In this document: one piece after another, positions 35,715-45,237 of the stretch
How the letters are laid out: each line of letters starts with the position of its first letter
How positions within the stretch are numbered: position 1 is the stretch's first letter
Assembly: GCA_013426805.1 (NCBI GenBank)
Contig: JACDZG010000025.1
Location: 1 to 64,000, forward strand
Length of the DNA stretch: 64,000 nt
Direction of reading: 5' to 3'
From: Chromatiaceae bacterium
Lineage (GTDB): Bacteria > Pseudomonadota > Gammaproteobacteria > Chromatiales > Chromatiaceae
Notes under the pieces: generated by a model
What the model was told of the DNA's origin: nothing
What the model saw: the letters and a program-made list of their open reading frames with translations, nothing else
The model's database searches: none
Translations under genes and position numbers: made by a program

Positions 35715-38700
35715 ATGCCGTCCGAAGTAACTGATCCCTGGTCCGCGCGGCGGCTGTTTCAGGGGTTGCCCTGGCTGATGCTGGTCGGCGGTCTGGCGCT
35801 CACCTGGCTGTTGGGATCGCAGTTGCGCCAGCGGGAGATCGCGATCGAGCGGGCCGAGTTCGCGCTGCGCGTCAACGAGGTGATGAGCGGTTTACAGCAC
35901 CGGATGACGGCCAACGCCCAGATCCTGCGAGGGGTCGCCGGTTTGTTCGAGAGTGCCGACGAGGTCAGCCGCGAGGGCTTCCGCCGGTATGTGGAAGGGC
36001 TGCGGCTCGCTCAGTATTATCCCGGCCTCCAGGGGGTCGGCTATGCCGCTGTCGTGCCGGCCGCCGACAAGGCGCGCCATGTGGCCCTGATGCGCGCCCA
36101 AGGTCTACCCGACTACGCGATCCGGCCACCCGGCGAGCGGGATCTTTACTCGGCGGTGATCTACGTGGAGCCCTTTGATTGGCGAAACCAGCGTGCCATC
36201 GGCTTCGACCTGTTGACGGAGCCGGTGCGGGCCGCGGCCGCGGCCCGCGCCCGCGACCAAGACGGGGCGGCCATGTCCGATCGGGTGACGTTGAAACAGG
36301 AGGTTGACGGGGAGGTGCAGGCGGGGGTCCTCCTCTTCGTGCCGGTCTATCGTAACGGTCTCCCGCTGGATACCGTCGCGCAGCGGCGGTCGGCCCTGCG
36401 GGGCTGGGCCTACGCGGCGCTCCGGATCCAGGATTCGGTTGATGCGTTTTTGCTCAGCGACTATCGCGAGCTGTCAAAGCGCCTCTCGCTACAGATCTTT
36501 TCGACAGCGTCCCAGACCCCTGACACCTTGCTCTACGCACTGAATCCGGCGCCGGAAGCCGCATCGGGTCACCTCGAAATCGTGCGTTCGATCACCTTCG
36601 CCGGGAGCGACTGGATCTTCCGGGTCGCGCCGTGCGTGGCCCACCCGGCCGGTTGGCGAGCACATGCGGTCAGCCTCATCGCCATCGTGACTGGGTCAGT
36701 GCTGACCCTCGCACTCGCCCTGTCCATGTACCTGCTGACACGCAACCACCTCCGGGTTGCCGCCGCGCTCGCCGCAGCCGGCCGCGCCAATCGCGCCCTG
36801 GCGGAACGGACCGGCGAATTGGCCGATAGCGAGGGGCGGGTCCGGGCGAAGCTCGCCGCGCTGCTGGACCCGGCCGGGGATCTGGAGACGCTGGACTTGG
36901 CCGATATCGTGGATTGTCACGCGATTCAACAGATCATGGACGAATTTTACCGGCTCACACAGATCGGCGTGGGCGTGATCGATCTGCAGGGTCGGGTGCT
37001 GGTCGGCACCGGCTGGCAGACGATCTGCACGCGCTTTCACCGGGTCCATCCGGTCACCGTCGGTAACTGCATGGAGAGTGATACGCTGCTCTCGCGGGGC
37101 GTGGCGCCGGGCGCCTATCGCACCTACCGATGCAAAAACGGCATGTGGGAGATGGTGACCCCGATCATGGTCGGCACCAAGCACATCGGGAATCTGTTTC
37201 TCGGCCAGTTTCTCTTTGACGACGAACCATTGGATTTAGAGGGATTCCGGGCCCAGGCGCGCCGCTATGGATTCGACGAAGCGGCTTACCTCGCCGCCTA
37301 CACCCAGGTGCCGCGCTGGAGTCGCGATAAGGTTGATACGGTGATGCGGTTTTACGGGCGTTTCGCGGAGCTGATCTCCCGCTTGAGCCATGCCAATATC
37401 CAGTTGGCGCGGACCTTGACCGAACAGCAGCGCGGCGAGCAGGCGTTGCTTGTGGCCAAGGAACAGGCGGAAGCGGCCAATCGGGCCAAGTCGATGTTCC
37501 TGGCCAATATGAGCCATGAAATCCGCACGCCGCTGAACGCCATCCTCGGCTTCGCTCAGGTCCTGGTGCGCGATCCCGGCTTGAATGCCATTCAACGGGA
37601 CGGCCTGGTCACGATCCAGCGCAGTGGCGAGCATCTCCTGACCCTCATCAACGATATCCTCGACCTGGCCAAGATCGAGGCCGGGCGCATGACCCAACAG
37701 GCGGCGCCCTTCGAACTGCCGGGACTGATCGCCGATCTCGAGGCGTTTTTCAGGCAGCGCGTCCGCGACCGGGGACTTGAACTGACGATCGAGACCCGGC
37801 GGCTGCACCGGATGGTGGTCGGAGACAAGCTACGCCTGCGCCAAGTCCTCATCAACCTGGTTGGCAATGCAGTCAAATTCACGTCGGCGGGACAGGTGAC
37901 CGTGCGCGTTGAATGCGCGAGCGGCGACGAGGTCCGGTTCAGCGTTCTGGACACGGGCACGGGGATCGCCGCTGAGGATCTGACGCGGGTCTTCAAACCC
38001 TTCACCCAAACGGCCGCGGGTCGAACATTACAGGAAGGCACCGGGCTTGGTCTGGCCCTGAGTTCCCAGTTTGTTCGCCTCATGGGGGGAGATCTGGCCG
38101 TCGACAGCAGGCCGGGTCGGGGGAGTTGCTTCACCTTCACCATCGCGCTGCCTCCGGCAATCACTGCTGAACCAGACGAGACCCGCACTGCATTTGCGGC
38201 GGTCGCCCTAGCCCCGGGCCAGCCGGTCTGCCGGGTGCTGATTGTGGATGATCAGCAGGACAACCGGGCGCCGCTGCGGGCGCTCCTGGAAACCTTGAAT
38301 CCGCAACCCCCGGTGCTGGAGATCCGGGAAGCGACTGACGGTCAGGCCGCACTCGCGATCTGGGAGACCTGGCAACCGCAGGTGATCTTCATGGACATGC
38401 GAATGCCGATCCTCTGCGGTGAAGCGGCGACCCGGCAGATCAAAGCGCGGATGCGCGCCCGGCCCGCTGCGGTCCAATCCGTCATCGTGGCGCTCAGCGC
38501 CAGTGCGTTCGACGAAAACCGCGATCAATTCCTGGCCTGCGGGTGTGATGAGTTTGCCTGCAAACCCTTCCGGGCTGAAGACTTGTTCGCCATCCTGGAG
38601 CGCTGCGCCGGGCTCTGCTTCATCCGCGCGGCGACGCCCCCGGTACCCGACCGCGGGTTGTCCTCCCAGGCCTTGGCCGTCCACCTGGCAGCCTGTCCGC

Positions 38701-38927
38701 CGGGATGGCGCGTCGACTTGGGTGCGGCGGTGGTCTTGGGGGATTTCGACCGGATCACCACGCTGCTGGAGACGCTCAAAGACGAGCAGAGCGCGCTCTA
38801 CGCGGTGCTGACGGCTTGGGCCTACAACTACGATCTGGAGGCCTTCGTCAGGCTCTTGAACATGCATGAAGCGGTTCGCGGTACCGGCGGATCGCCGCGG
38901 GATGGAGGCGCTTGCGGGGCTGTTTAG
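35715..38927 (+). CDS. Hybrid sensor histidine kinase (CHASE-PocR-HisKA-HATPase-REC)
   Basis: The 1070-residue kinase has a first membrane helix (LPWLMLVGGLALTWLLG), a periplasmic CHASE domain (about 50-290, with GLQGVGYAAVVP), and a second helix near 320-340. A cytoplasmic PocR domain follows (about 390-560, with Cys-containing GNCMESDTLL and YRCKNGMWEMVTPIMV), then HisKA with the phospho-His in MSHEIRTPLNAIL, HATPase (LVGNAVKFTS, GTGLGLAL), and a REC domain (VLIVDDQQDN, IFMDMRMP). A short C-terminal helical region follows. PocR suggests sensing of a small hydrocarbon derivative or similar ligand. The C-terminal half is strongly similar to the next gene's. Confidence 0.95.
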   Translation: MPSEVTDPWSARRLFQGLPWLMLVGGLALTWLLGSQLRQREIAIERAEFALRVNEVMSGLQHRMTANAQILRGVAGLFESADEVSREGFRRYVEGLRLAQYYPGLQGVGYAAVVPAADKARHVALMRAQGLPDYAIRPPGERDLYSAVIYVEPFDWRNQRAIGFDLLTEPVRAAAAARARDQDGAAMSDRVTLKQEVDGEVQAGVLLFVPVYRNGLPLDTVAQRRSALRGWAYAALRIQDSVDAFLLSDYRELSKRLSLQIFSTASQTPDTLLYALNPAPEAASGHLEIVRSITFAGSDWIFRVAPCVAHPAGWRAHAVSLIAIVTGSVLTLALALSMYLLTRNHLRVAAALAAAGRANRALAERTGELADSEGRVRAKLAALLDPAGDLETLDLADIVDCHAIQQIMDEFYRLTQIGVGVIDLQGRVLVGTGWQTICTRFHRVHPVTVGNCMESDTLLSRGVAPGAYRTYRCKNGMWEMVTPIMVGTKHIGNLFLGQFLFDDEPLDLEGFRAQARRYGFDEAAYLAAYTQVPRWSRDKVDTVMRFYGRFAELISRLSHANIQLARTLTEQQRGEQALLVAKEQAEAANRAKSMFLANMSHEIRTPLNAILGFAQVLVRDPGLNAIQRDGLVTIQRSGEHLLTLINDILDLAKIEAGRMTQQAAPFELPGLIADLEAFFRQRVRDRGLELTIETRRLHRMVVGDKLRLRQVLINLVGNAVKFTSAGQVTVRVECASGDEVRFSVLDTGTGIAAEDLTRVFKPFTQTAAGRTLQEGTGLGLALSSQFVRLMGGDLAVDSRPGRGSCFTFTIALPPAITAEPDETRTAFAAVALAPGQPVCRVLIVDDQQDNRAPLRALLETLNPQPPVLEIREATDGQAALAIWETWQPQVIFMDMRMPILCGEAATRQIKARMRARPAAVQSVIVALSASAFDENRDQFLACGCDEFACKPFRAEDLFAILERCAGLCFIRAATPPVPDRGLSSQALAVHLAACPPGWRVDLGAAVVLGDFDRITTLLETLKDEQSALYAVLTAWAYNYDLEAFVRLLNMHEAVRGTGGSPRDGGACGAV

Positions 38928-39013
38928 CCCGGTTGACAGGGGGCGCCGGGTCAGGCCGAGGTCCTGGCCGGGGTAGCCGACGAGGCGCTGCTGACACAGA
39001 GACGGATACGATC

Positions 39014-41347
39014 GTGAACGAATTGCTGATCGGCTTGGGATGCGTGGTCCTGCTCCTGTACTTGAACAGAACCCGCCTGATACACCATACCCTGCGTGCT
39101 GAACTGAGTCAGTCCAGGACGGCCGCGGAGCAAATTGCCCGCGAAGATGCCTTGCTTCAGAGTGAGGAGCGCTTCCGCACCATCTTCAACTCGGCCGCGA
39201 TCGGCATTGCCCTGCTGGACCTGGACGCGCAGCCGCTGTTGATCAATCCGGCGCTGGAACGGTTTATCGGCGAGTCGGCCGCGCAACTGCAGCAAACGGC
39301 GGTCCAGAGCGTGACGCACCCGGACGATTGGGAAGAGGACGTCCGGTTGTTCGGCGAGTTGTGCGCCGGACAGCGGGACACTTACGCAATCGAAAAGCGC
39401 TATGTCCGTGCGGATGGTCAACTGCGTTGGGGGCATCTGACCGTGTCGGCCATTCGCGGTGCGGACGGTGCCGTCACCGGTGCCATCGGGATGGTGGAGA
39501 ACATTACCGAGCGTAAGGACACGGAACGCCGGCTCCGCGAAGACGAGGAGCGGTTCAAGGCCCTGGCGGAGACCTCGCCGCTCGCGATTTATATGTCGAC
39601 GGGCATTGAGCAGAGGGCACAATACGTCAACTCGACCTTCGTCGGGCTGTTCGGTTATACCCTCGACGAGGTACCGACCGTGAACGACTGGTGGCCGCGC
39701 GCCTACCCGGATCCGACCTATCGAAAACAAATCGTCGACGCATGGCAGAGCCGGGTGGAGCGCGCCATCGCCACGCAGTCCGAAATCGCACCGATGGAGA
39801 CCGTGGTCACCTGCAAAGATGGCTCGCAGAAGACCGTCGAGTGGGGCTTCAAGACCATCGGCGCGCAGAACTGGAGCTTCGGTCTGGACCTGACCGCGCG
39901 CAAGCAGGCGGAAGACGCACTGGCGCGGGCCAAGGAAGCGGCGGAGGCGGCTAATCGGGCCAAAGGTGAGTTCCTTGCCAACATGAGCCATGAAATCCGC
40001 ACCCCGCTGAATGCCATCCTGGGCTTTGCCCAGGTGTTGGAGCGCGATCCCACGCTCAATGCCGGCCAGCAGGAAAGTCTGGCCACCATTCGGCGCAGCG
40101 GCGAGCACCTGCTGACCCTGATCAACGACATCCTGGATATGGCCAAGATCGAAGCGGGCCGGATGGTCTGCCAGGCTGTCGCCTTCGACCTGGGCGGGCT
40201 GATCACTGAGACCGCGGCGTTCTTCCGCAAGCGCGCGCACGACAGTGGGTTGACGCTGACCGTCGAGACCCCGGTGCCGCTCGGGATGGTGATGGGCGAC
40301 GCCATGCGGCTGCGCCAGGTCCTGATCAACCTTGTGAACAACGCGATCAAATTCACGCCGGCCGGACAGGTGACGCTGCGGGTCGAGGCGGACCTGGGTG
40401 AGCGTGTGCGCTTCAGCGTCGCCGATACGGGGGTCGGGATCGCCCCGCGGGATCTGGGGCAACTCTTCGAACCCTTCAGCCAAACCGCGAGCGGCCTGCA
40501 GGTGCAGGGCGGGACCGGTCTTGGTCTGGCCCTGAGTCGGCAGTTTGTGCGGCTCATGGGGGGGGAGTTGAGCGGGTCCAGTGCTCCGGGTCAGGGCAGT
40601 TGCTTCGCCTTTAGCCTGACGCTGCCGCCCGCCGACTGTCGTGAACCAGGCGCCGGACCGGCGCGGCCGCCGGTCGTCGGTCTGGAACCGGGTCAGCCGG
40701 TGTGCCGGGTGCTGATCGTCGATGACCTGCCGGACAACCGGACCCCGCTGCGGGTGCTGCTGGAGTCGCTGAATCCACAGGCGCCGGTCATCGCGTGCCG
40801 GGAGGCGGCCGACGGCCACGCGGCGGTGGCGCTCTGGGAGGAATGGCAGCCGCATGTCGTCTTTATGGACATGCGGATGCCGGTGCTCTGCGGGGAAGCG
40901 GCGACCCGCCGGATCAAGGGGCGGATGGCGGCCCGGCCCGCGGCGGTGCGGTCGGTGGTCATCGCGCTCACCGCCAGCGCCTTCAATGACAACCGCGCGC
41001 AGTTCCTGGCCTGCGGCTGTGACGACTTCGCCGCCAAGCCGTTTCGTGGCGAGGAGCTTTTCGCGATCCTGGAGCGACTGGTCGGGTTACGGTTCATCCG
41101 GGCCGGGGAAGCACGGATCGCCGATGACGCGTTGTCTGCCGACACCCTGGCGGTCCGCTTATCCGCCTGCTCCGCGCAATGGCGCGCCGAGCTGCGGGGC
41201 GCGGTGGCACTGGGTGATTTCGGTCGAATCACCACGCTCATTGAACAACTCGACGCGCCCGACGCCGCGCTGCGTGCGGTACTGTCGCGGTGGGCCTACC
41301 AGTATGACCTGGATGCGTTTTCGCAATTACTGTGCAGGGGTGAGTAG
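39014..41347 (+). CDS. Hybrid sensor histidine kinase (TM-PAS-PAS-HisKA-HATPase-REC)
   Basis: A short N-terminal membrane helix (LLIGLGCVVLLLYL) precedes two PAS/PAC domains (about 45-170 and 175-300, with RFRTIFNSAAIGIALLD and ITERKDTERRLREDEERF). HisKA (MSHEIRTPLNAIL), HATPase (NNAIKFTPAG, GTGLGLALS) and REC (CRVLIVDDLPDN, VFMDMRMP) follow. The GTG at 39014 yields about 777 residues; an upstream in-frame start at 38912 would overlap the previous gene and lacks similarity. From HisKA onward it is a close paralogue of the preceding kinase, so the pair arose by tandem duplication with sensor exchange. Confidence 0.93.
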   Translation: MNELLIGLGCVVLLLYLNRTRLIHHTLRAELSQSRTAAEQIAREDALLQSEERFRTIFNSAAIGIALLDLDAQPLLINPALERFIGESAAQLQQTAVQSVTHPDDWEEDVRLFGELCAGQRDTYAIEKRYVRADGQLRWGHLTVSAIRGADGAVTGAIGMVENITERKDTERRLREDEERFKALAETSPLAIYMSTGIEQRAQYVNSTFVGLFGYTLDEVPTVNDWWPRAYPDPTYRKQIVDAWQSRVERAIATQSEIAPMETVVTCKDGSQKTVEWGFKTIGAQNWSFGLDLTARKQAEDALARAKEAAEAANRAKGEFLANMSHEIRTPLNAILGFAQVLERDPTLNAGQQESLATIRRSGEHLLTLINDILDMAKIEAGRMVCQAVAFDLGGLITETAAFFRKRAHDSGLTLTVETPVPLGMVMGDAMRLRQVLINLVNNAIKFTPAGQVTLRVEADLGERVRFSVADTGVGIAPRDLGQLFEPFSQTASGLQVQGGTGLGLALSRQFVRLMGGELSGSSAPGQGSCFAFSLTLPPADCREPGAGPARPPVVGLEPGQPVCRVLIVDDLPDNRTPLRVLLESLNPQAPVIACREAADGHAAVALWEEWQPHVVFMDMRMPVLCGEAATRRIKGRMAARPAAVRSVVIALTASAFNDNRAQFLACGCDDFAAKPFRGEELFAILERLVGLRFIRAGEARIADDALSADTLAVRLSACSAQWRAELRGAVALGDFGRITTLIEQLDAPDAALRAVLSRWAYQYDLDAFSQLLCRGE

Positions 41348-41356
41348 AAACATACG

Positions 41357-41745
41357 ATGAGGCATGGCATGGACAGGTCTTGCACTTCGCCGCCGCTCCT
41401 GAAGTATCGGCTGCTCGCGATCATTCTCCTGTGGTGGGCCTGCGCGCTCGTCGCCTGGGCGCGGTCGGCTGACCCGGAGGTGCCGGCGGCACAGTTCCAA
41501 TTGATCCGGGAAGAGCGCGCCTGGCTGGACGCGCATCATACCGTCCGCGTTCGCATCGTCGACTGGCCCCCCTACATGATCACCACACCGGCGCCCTCGG
41601 GAACAGCGGGATGTTCTCGTCAAGATCGACGCCGCGTCGCACGCGTTGCTGCGCATTAGCGACGACCTGCTGGACTTCGCGCGGATCGAGGCGGGCAAGT
41701 CGCTGTTTCGGCAGCCGCTCAGCGACCGCACCCCACGTCAGTCAA
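41357..41745 (+). pseudogene. Remnant of a third sensor histidine kinase
   Basis: The first part (from 41357) encodes a signal-like helix (YRLLAIILLWWACALVAWA) and the start of a substrate-binding domain (EERAWLDAHHTVRVRIVDWPPYM). Near 41590 the frame changes. From 41601 another frame encodes a HisKA fragment (EQRDVLVKIDAASHALLRIS, then DDLLDFARIEAGKSL). A large internal deletion joined the sensor start to the dimerisation helix, and everything after HisKA is gone. It lies directly behind the two intact hybrid kinases. Confidence 0.82.
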
Positions 41746-42068
41746 TTCGCCGGGGCACTGGGGTCGATCCAGACCCACCCATCGGCAGCCCGGCAGCGGT
41801 AGGTGTGGATCGGCGTAGCGGCCGGTTCATCCATCGGCGCGCCGGTCAGCAGGCTGAAGCGGCTGCCGTGCAGCGAGCACTTGATCCGGTCCCCGTCCAG
41901 GCAGCCGTAAGAGAGCGGATAGTCCTCGTGGCTGCAATTGTCCTCGCAGGCATAATAGCGGCCGTCCAGGTTGGCAACCACGTAGGCGCGATCCTCCACG
42001 ATAACCTTGAGGAATTTGCCGGGGGCGATGGCGTCGGTGCGGGCGACGGCGACATAAGGCTGGTCCAT
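41742..42068 (-). CDS. Rieske [2Fe-2S] ferredoxin-like protein
   Basis: This small protein of about 108 residues has the Rieske ligand motifs CSH (in CEDNCSHEDYPLS) and CSLHGSRF, with a normal spacing, as in ferredoxins of ring-hydroxylating dioxygenases and NirD-type subunits. No disulphide cysteines of the bc1 type are seen, so it is a soluble low-potential type. The ATG at 42068 has GAGGAG 8 bases upstream and is preferred over a GTG at 42077. It follows the YbiB-like gene by 12 bases, so the two form an operon. Confidence 0.9.
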   Translation of the reverse strand: MDQPYVAVARTDAIAPGKFLKVIVEDRAYVVANLDGRYYACEDNCSHEDYPLSYGCLDGDRIKCSLHGSRFSLLTGAPMDEPAATPIHTYRCRAADGWVWIDPSAPAN

Positions 42069-42080
42069 CCTGTTCACTCC

Positions 42081-43199
42081 TCAGCGGACGCGCAGCGCGG
42101 CGCGACCCGAGTCCAGGGCCTCGCGTGCCCGGCCGGCGGCGGCGGCCAGGGAGGACTCCCGGCCCAGGTGCCACAGGACCAGGGCGGCGGTGAACACCAG
42201 GCTGTCATAGGTCGCCCCGCGCGTGCCCGCCAGGGCCGCCATCCCGGCCGCGGCCGCGGCGCGTGCGGTGGCGGGCACATCGACCGCGACCGCGATATCG
42301 TCGCCCGGCCGGGTGGTCTGGGGCAGATCGGCCGGCAGTGCCACGGCACGCACGGATTGTTCGATCCCCAGGGCGGTCGGGTCGATCTCGAAGGGTTGCT
42401 CCTCGCCGCGGCCCTGATAGTTGAAACAGGTGCCGACCTGACGCAGGGACGGGATCACGCCGCCCTCCACCCCGCGCACCAGGAGCGCCGAGTCGTAGCC
42501 GGCGTGGCGGGCGAGCAGCGCGTAGATGCGGGGGTAGGGCTTATGCACATAGCCGGTCACCAGATGGGTGCGGCGGCGGCCCTGGATCGGCCGCGCCAAC
42601 ACCTCCACCGTGGTCAGGGCCTGGCGTTTGACGACGGTCGAGCGCAGGTCAACCAGCCCATGGAGCGCCGGGCAGAAGGCGCGCTGATCGAGGTAGGTCC
42701 AGCCGATCCGCGGGTCCGCCAGACGGGCGGCGGCGGCGTCCGTGTCCAGGCCGACCGGGACCCCGGCGGCCTCCAGGCAATGGCGGTGGGTGACCCCGAA
42801 CTTGGGTCCGACGGCGTCCGCCCCGTGGGTGAGGGCGGGCACACCGCACTCGGCCAGCAGGGCCGGCAGGAAGGGCGCGGCCGGTAGGCAACGGTTGTAG
42901 CCGTCGTAGGGGTCGGCGATGTCGACCACGTCGTCGACCGCCGCGACCACCGGCGTGGTGGCGTCGCGCACGGCGTCGAGAATGCCGCGCAGTTCATCGT
43001 CGGACTCGCGTTTCATGCGTAGGGCAATCAGAAAAATACCGGCCTGAACCGGGTCCACCTGGTGGGCGAGGATGGCGTTCATCCCGGCGCGCGCTTCCGC
43101 CGCGGAGATATCCTTGGAGAGTTCCGGGCCGGTCGCGATACGCTGGATGATCGAGCGCATCGCAAGCCTGGGGTCCGTGGCGATTTGGGTACTGCTCAT
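42081..43199 (-). CDS. Anthranilate phosphoribosyltransferase-like protein (YbiB/TrpD2-like)
   Basis: The 372-residue protein resembles the glycosyltransferase family 3 fold of TrpD, including the N-terminal helical domain (ATGPELSKDISAAEARAGMNA) and the DDVVDIADPYDGYNR, LTHGADAVGPKFGVTH segments. The conserved TrpD PRPP motif GTGGD is not present, placing it with TrpD-like proteins such as YbiB, which binds nucleic acid. The ATG at 43199 has AGAGGA upstream; an extension to 43511 is open but lacks similarity. Its pairing with a Rieske protein is unexplained. Confidence 0.85.
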   Translation of the reverse strand: MSSTQIATDPRLAMRSIIQRIATGPELSKDISAAEARAGMNAILAHQVDPVQAGIFLIALRMKRESDDELRGILDAVRDATTPVVAAVDDVVDIADPYDGYNRCLPAAPFLPALLAECGVPALTHGADAVGPKFGVTHRHCLEAAGVPVGLDTDAAAARLADPRIGWTYLDQRAFCPALHGLVDLRSTVVKRQALTTVEVLARPIQGRRRTHLVTGYVHKPYPRIYALLARHAGYDSALLVRGVEGGVIPSLRQVGTCFNYQGRGEEQPFEIDPTALGIEQSVRAVALPADLPQTTRPGDDIAVAVDVPATARAAAAAGMAALAGTRGATYDSLVFTAALVLWHLGRESSLAAAAGRAREALDSGRAALRVR

Positions 43200-43859
43200 G
43201 GCGTCCTCTTTATGATTGGTCGGGTCAGTTGACTGCTGATTGCGCGCGATCGGGCGCATCCGCCAACCCGCCGCGCCGGGTTTCTGGGGTCGACAGCGCG
43301 CTGGTTCAATCGCGGCGGGCAGTCTGGGTTGCGGGAGAACCGCAGGTCGCGGCGGTTGGCCGGCGGCATCGACCGTCGCGCTCTCGGGTCTATGATCGGA
43401 GATTGCGCAACCCGTCGCAATTGATGATCTGCGCCCGCGGCATCTTGTACGTGGGATCGCGACTTGACAAGGTGCGTCGTCGCGCCTTGGGCGCCCGGCG
43501 CGGTTGTGCACAGCCGGTGCCGATCGGGCCTGGACCTTACCGCGTGGGCTGTCGTTCGGGTCAGACCCCTGGGTGGTATCTATAACTTATTATATTATAT
43601 ATCTAAGCGGTTGTCTTTTCGTGGTGAGTCAAGGAAAATGCCGGCCGCAACGGGCGACCTGAGGAGCATCTGTCGACACTGATCCACAGAGTTATCCACA
43701 GGTTTGTCCAGGGTGGCTGGTTCGTCGGGACACGGTGATCACTGTTGCCCTGGAAGGTCCACCGGTCGCGGCCCCGAGCCGACGCACGGCACCCGTGGCA
43801 GCCTTGCCAACCCCGTGCTTTAATGTGATGAGTAACCGACCGCTAACCGGAGTCCGACG
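43200..43859. other. Intergenic region with AT-rich tract and DnaA-box-like sites
   Basis: About 660 bases separate the YbiB-like gene from ogt and hold no convincing gene. From 43577 to 43606 there is a run of almost pure A/T in an otherwise GC-rich window. A perfect DnaA box TTATCCACA lies at 43692-43700, and a one-mismatch copy (TGATCCACA) just upstream at 43680-43688. This could be a DnaA-binding regulatory region, a DnaA titration site or part of an origin. Confidence 0.55.
43692..43700 (+). promoter_or_regulatory. Consensus DnaA box
   Basis: The 9-mer TTATCCACA matches the strong DnaA-binding consensus exactly. A near-match ends 3 bases upstream. The setting, GATC then CACAGAGTTATCCACAG, resembles the R4 region of enterobacterial oriC. 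Confidence 0.6.
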
Positions 43860-44330
43860 ATGCCGCAGACGGTGCTGGACACGCCCATGGGTCCGATCGG
43901 ATTGCACTGGACCGGGCAGACCTTGACCGCCGTGGACCTGGCGCCTGATGCCGCCTGCTGCGCCGCGCGCGACGCGGCGGAGCTGCCGACCGCGCTTGGT
44001 CGCCAATTGGCGGCTTATCTCGTGGATGGCTCCGCGTCCTTCGATCTCGTGCTCGATCTTGGCGGTACGCCCTTTCAGCAGCGGGTGTGGGCCGCTATCC
44101 GGGCGATCCCCGCGGGTGCGACGCGGACCTACAAGGATCTTGCCGAGCAGGTCGGTAGTGCCCCGCGCGCTGTCGGTCAGGCGTGTCGAGCCAACCCCTG
44201 TCCGATCGTCGTCCCCTGTCATCGGGTCGTCGCGGTCAAGGGTCTGGGCGGCTTTGCGGGTGATCGCTGCGGCCGCAAGCTGGCGATCAAGCGCTGGCTG
44301 CTGCGGCATGAGGGGGTTGCGGTTGACTGA
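43860..44330 (+). CDS. ogt: Methylated-DNA--protein-cysteine methyltransferase
   Basis: This suicide repair protein transfers alkyl groups from O6-alkylguanine to its own cysteine. The active site PCHRV is present in IVVPCHRVVAVKGLGGFAG, along with the helix-turn-helix segment FQQRVWAAIRAIPAGATRTY. At 156 residues it is the short Ogt type without an Ada domain. The 3' end overlaps the xerD start by 23 bases. Confidence 0.95.
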   Translation: MPQTVLDTPMGPIGLHWTGQTLTAVDLAPDAACCAARDAAELPTALGRQLAAYLVDGSASFDLVLDLGGTPFQQRVWAAIRAIPAGATRTYKDLAEQVGSAPRAVGQACRANPCPIVVPCHRVVAVKGLGGFAGDRCGRKLAIKRWLLRHEGVAVD

Positions 44331-45237
44331 GGGAGCAGCGCCGGCCGACGACCGGGCGGTGATCGAGGGGTTTGCCGATATCCTGTGGATGGAACGCGGC
44401 CTGAGTCCGAATACACTTTCGGCTTATCAGTCCGACCTGCGCGCGTTCGCCCTCTGGATCGACCGCGAGCGGGGACGTTGCCTGCTGGCGGCCGAGCGTC
44501 TGGATCTGCTCGATTACCTTGCGGTGTTATCCGTGCAGGGCCGCAAGCCGCGCTCCGCGGCGCGGCTGCTGTCCTGTCTGCGCCAGTTCTATCAGCATCT
44601 GGTGCGCCAGGGTCTGATCGCGGAGGACCCGAGTGCCCGGGTGGATGCCCCGAAGCTTGGCCGCCCCCTGCCGAAGAGCCTGACCGAGGCTGAGGTGGAG
44701 TCCCTGCTGGCAGCGCCGGACACGACGGACCCACGGGGGTATCGCGACCGCACCATGCTGGAAGTGCTGTACGCCAGCGGGTTGCGGGTGACCGAGCTGG
44801 TGACGCTCACCCCGTGTCAGGTCAGCCTGACGCAGGGCGTGGTGCGGGTGATGGGTAAGGGCAGCAAGGAGCGGCTGGTGCCCCTGGGAGAAGATGCGGT
44901 CACCTGGCTCGCGGACTACCTGCGCGGTGCGCGCGTCGACCTGCTCGGCGGGCGGCTGAGTGACTTTCTATTCCCCACGAGTCGCAGCGATTGCATGACC
45001 CGGCAAGCCTTCTGGCAGTTGATCAAACGCTATGCGATCCTGGCCGGCGTTGTGAAGCCGCTCTCACCCCATACGTTACGTCATGCTTTCGCCACGCACC
45101 TGCTGAACCATGGGGCCGATCTGCGCGTGGTGCAATTGCTGCTGGGTCACAGCGATCTGTCGACGACCCAGATCTACACCCACGTCGCGCGTGAGCGGTT
45201 GAAACAACTTCACCAGCGACACCATCCCCGCGGCTGA
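44308..45237 (+). CDS. xerD: Site-specific tyrosine recombinase XerD
   Basis: XerD with XerC resolves chromosome dimers at dif. The N-terminal SAM-like domain (LWMERGLSPNTLSAYQSDL) and the catalytic residues are present: Arg in ASGLRVTELV, Lys in GKGSKERLVP, HxxR in SPHTLRHAFATHLL, His in LLGHSDLSTTQ and the Tyr nucleophile in IYTHV. The ATG at 44308 gives 309 residues; a TTG at 44323 is an alternative. Its start lies inside ogt, suggesting coupling. It is 7 kb from the gyrA-distal DnaA-box region and shows no sign of being a phage integrase. Confidence 0.95.
   Translation: MRGLRLTEGAAPADDRAVIEGFADILWMERGLSPNTLSAYQSDLRAFALWIDRERGRCLLAAERLDLLDYLAVLSVQGRKPRSAARLLSCLRQFYQHLVRQGLIAEDPSARVDAPKLGRPLPKSLTEAEVESLLAAPDTTDPRGYRDRTMLEVLYASGLRVTELVTLTPCQVSLTQGVVRVMGKGSKERLVPLGEDAVTWLADYLRGARVDLLGGRLSDFLFPTSRSDCMTRQAFWQLIKRYAILAGVVKPLSPHTLRHAFATHLLNHGADLRVVQLLLGHSDLSTTQIYTHVARERLKQLHQRHHPRG

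Noticed and set aside
41646-42887. Plus-strand frame of 413 residues across the Rieske and YbiB-like genes
   Set aside because: Only its first 30 residues (the HisKA remnant) are protein-like; the rest is antisense to two well-supported genes.
44308-45237. XerD considered as a phage or island integrase
   Set aside because: Length, N-terminal domain and motifs are those of housekeeping XerD, it is coupled to ogt, and no attachment-site tRNA is nearby.
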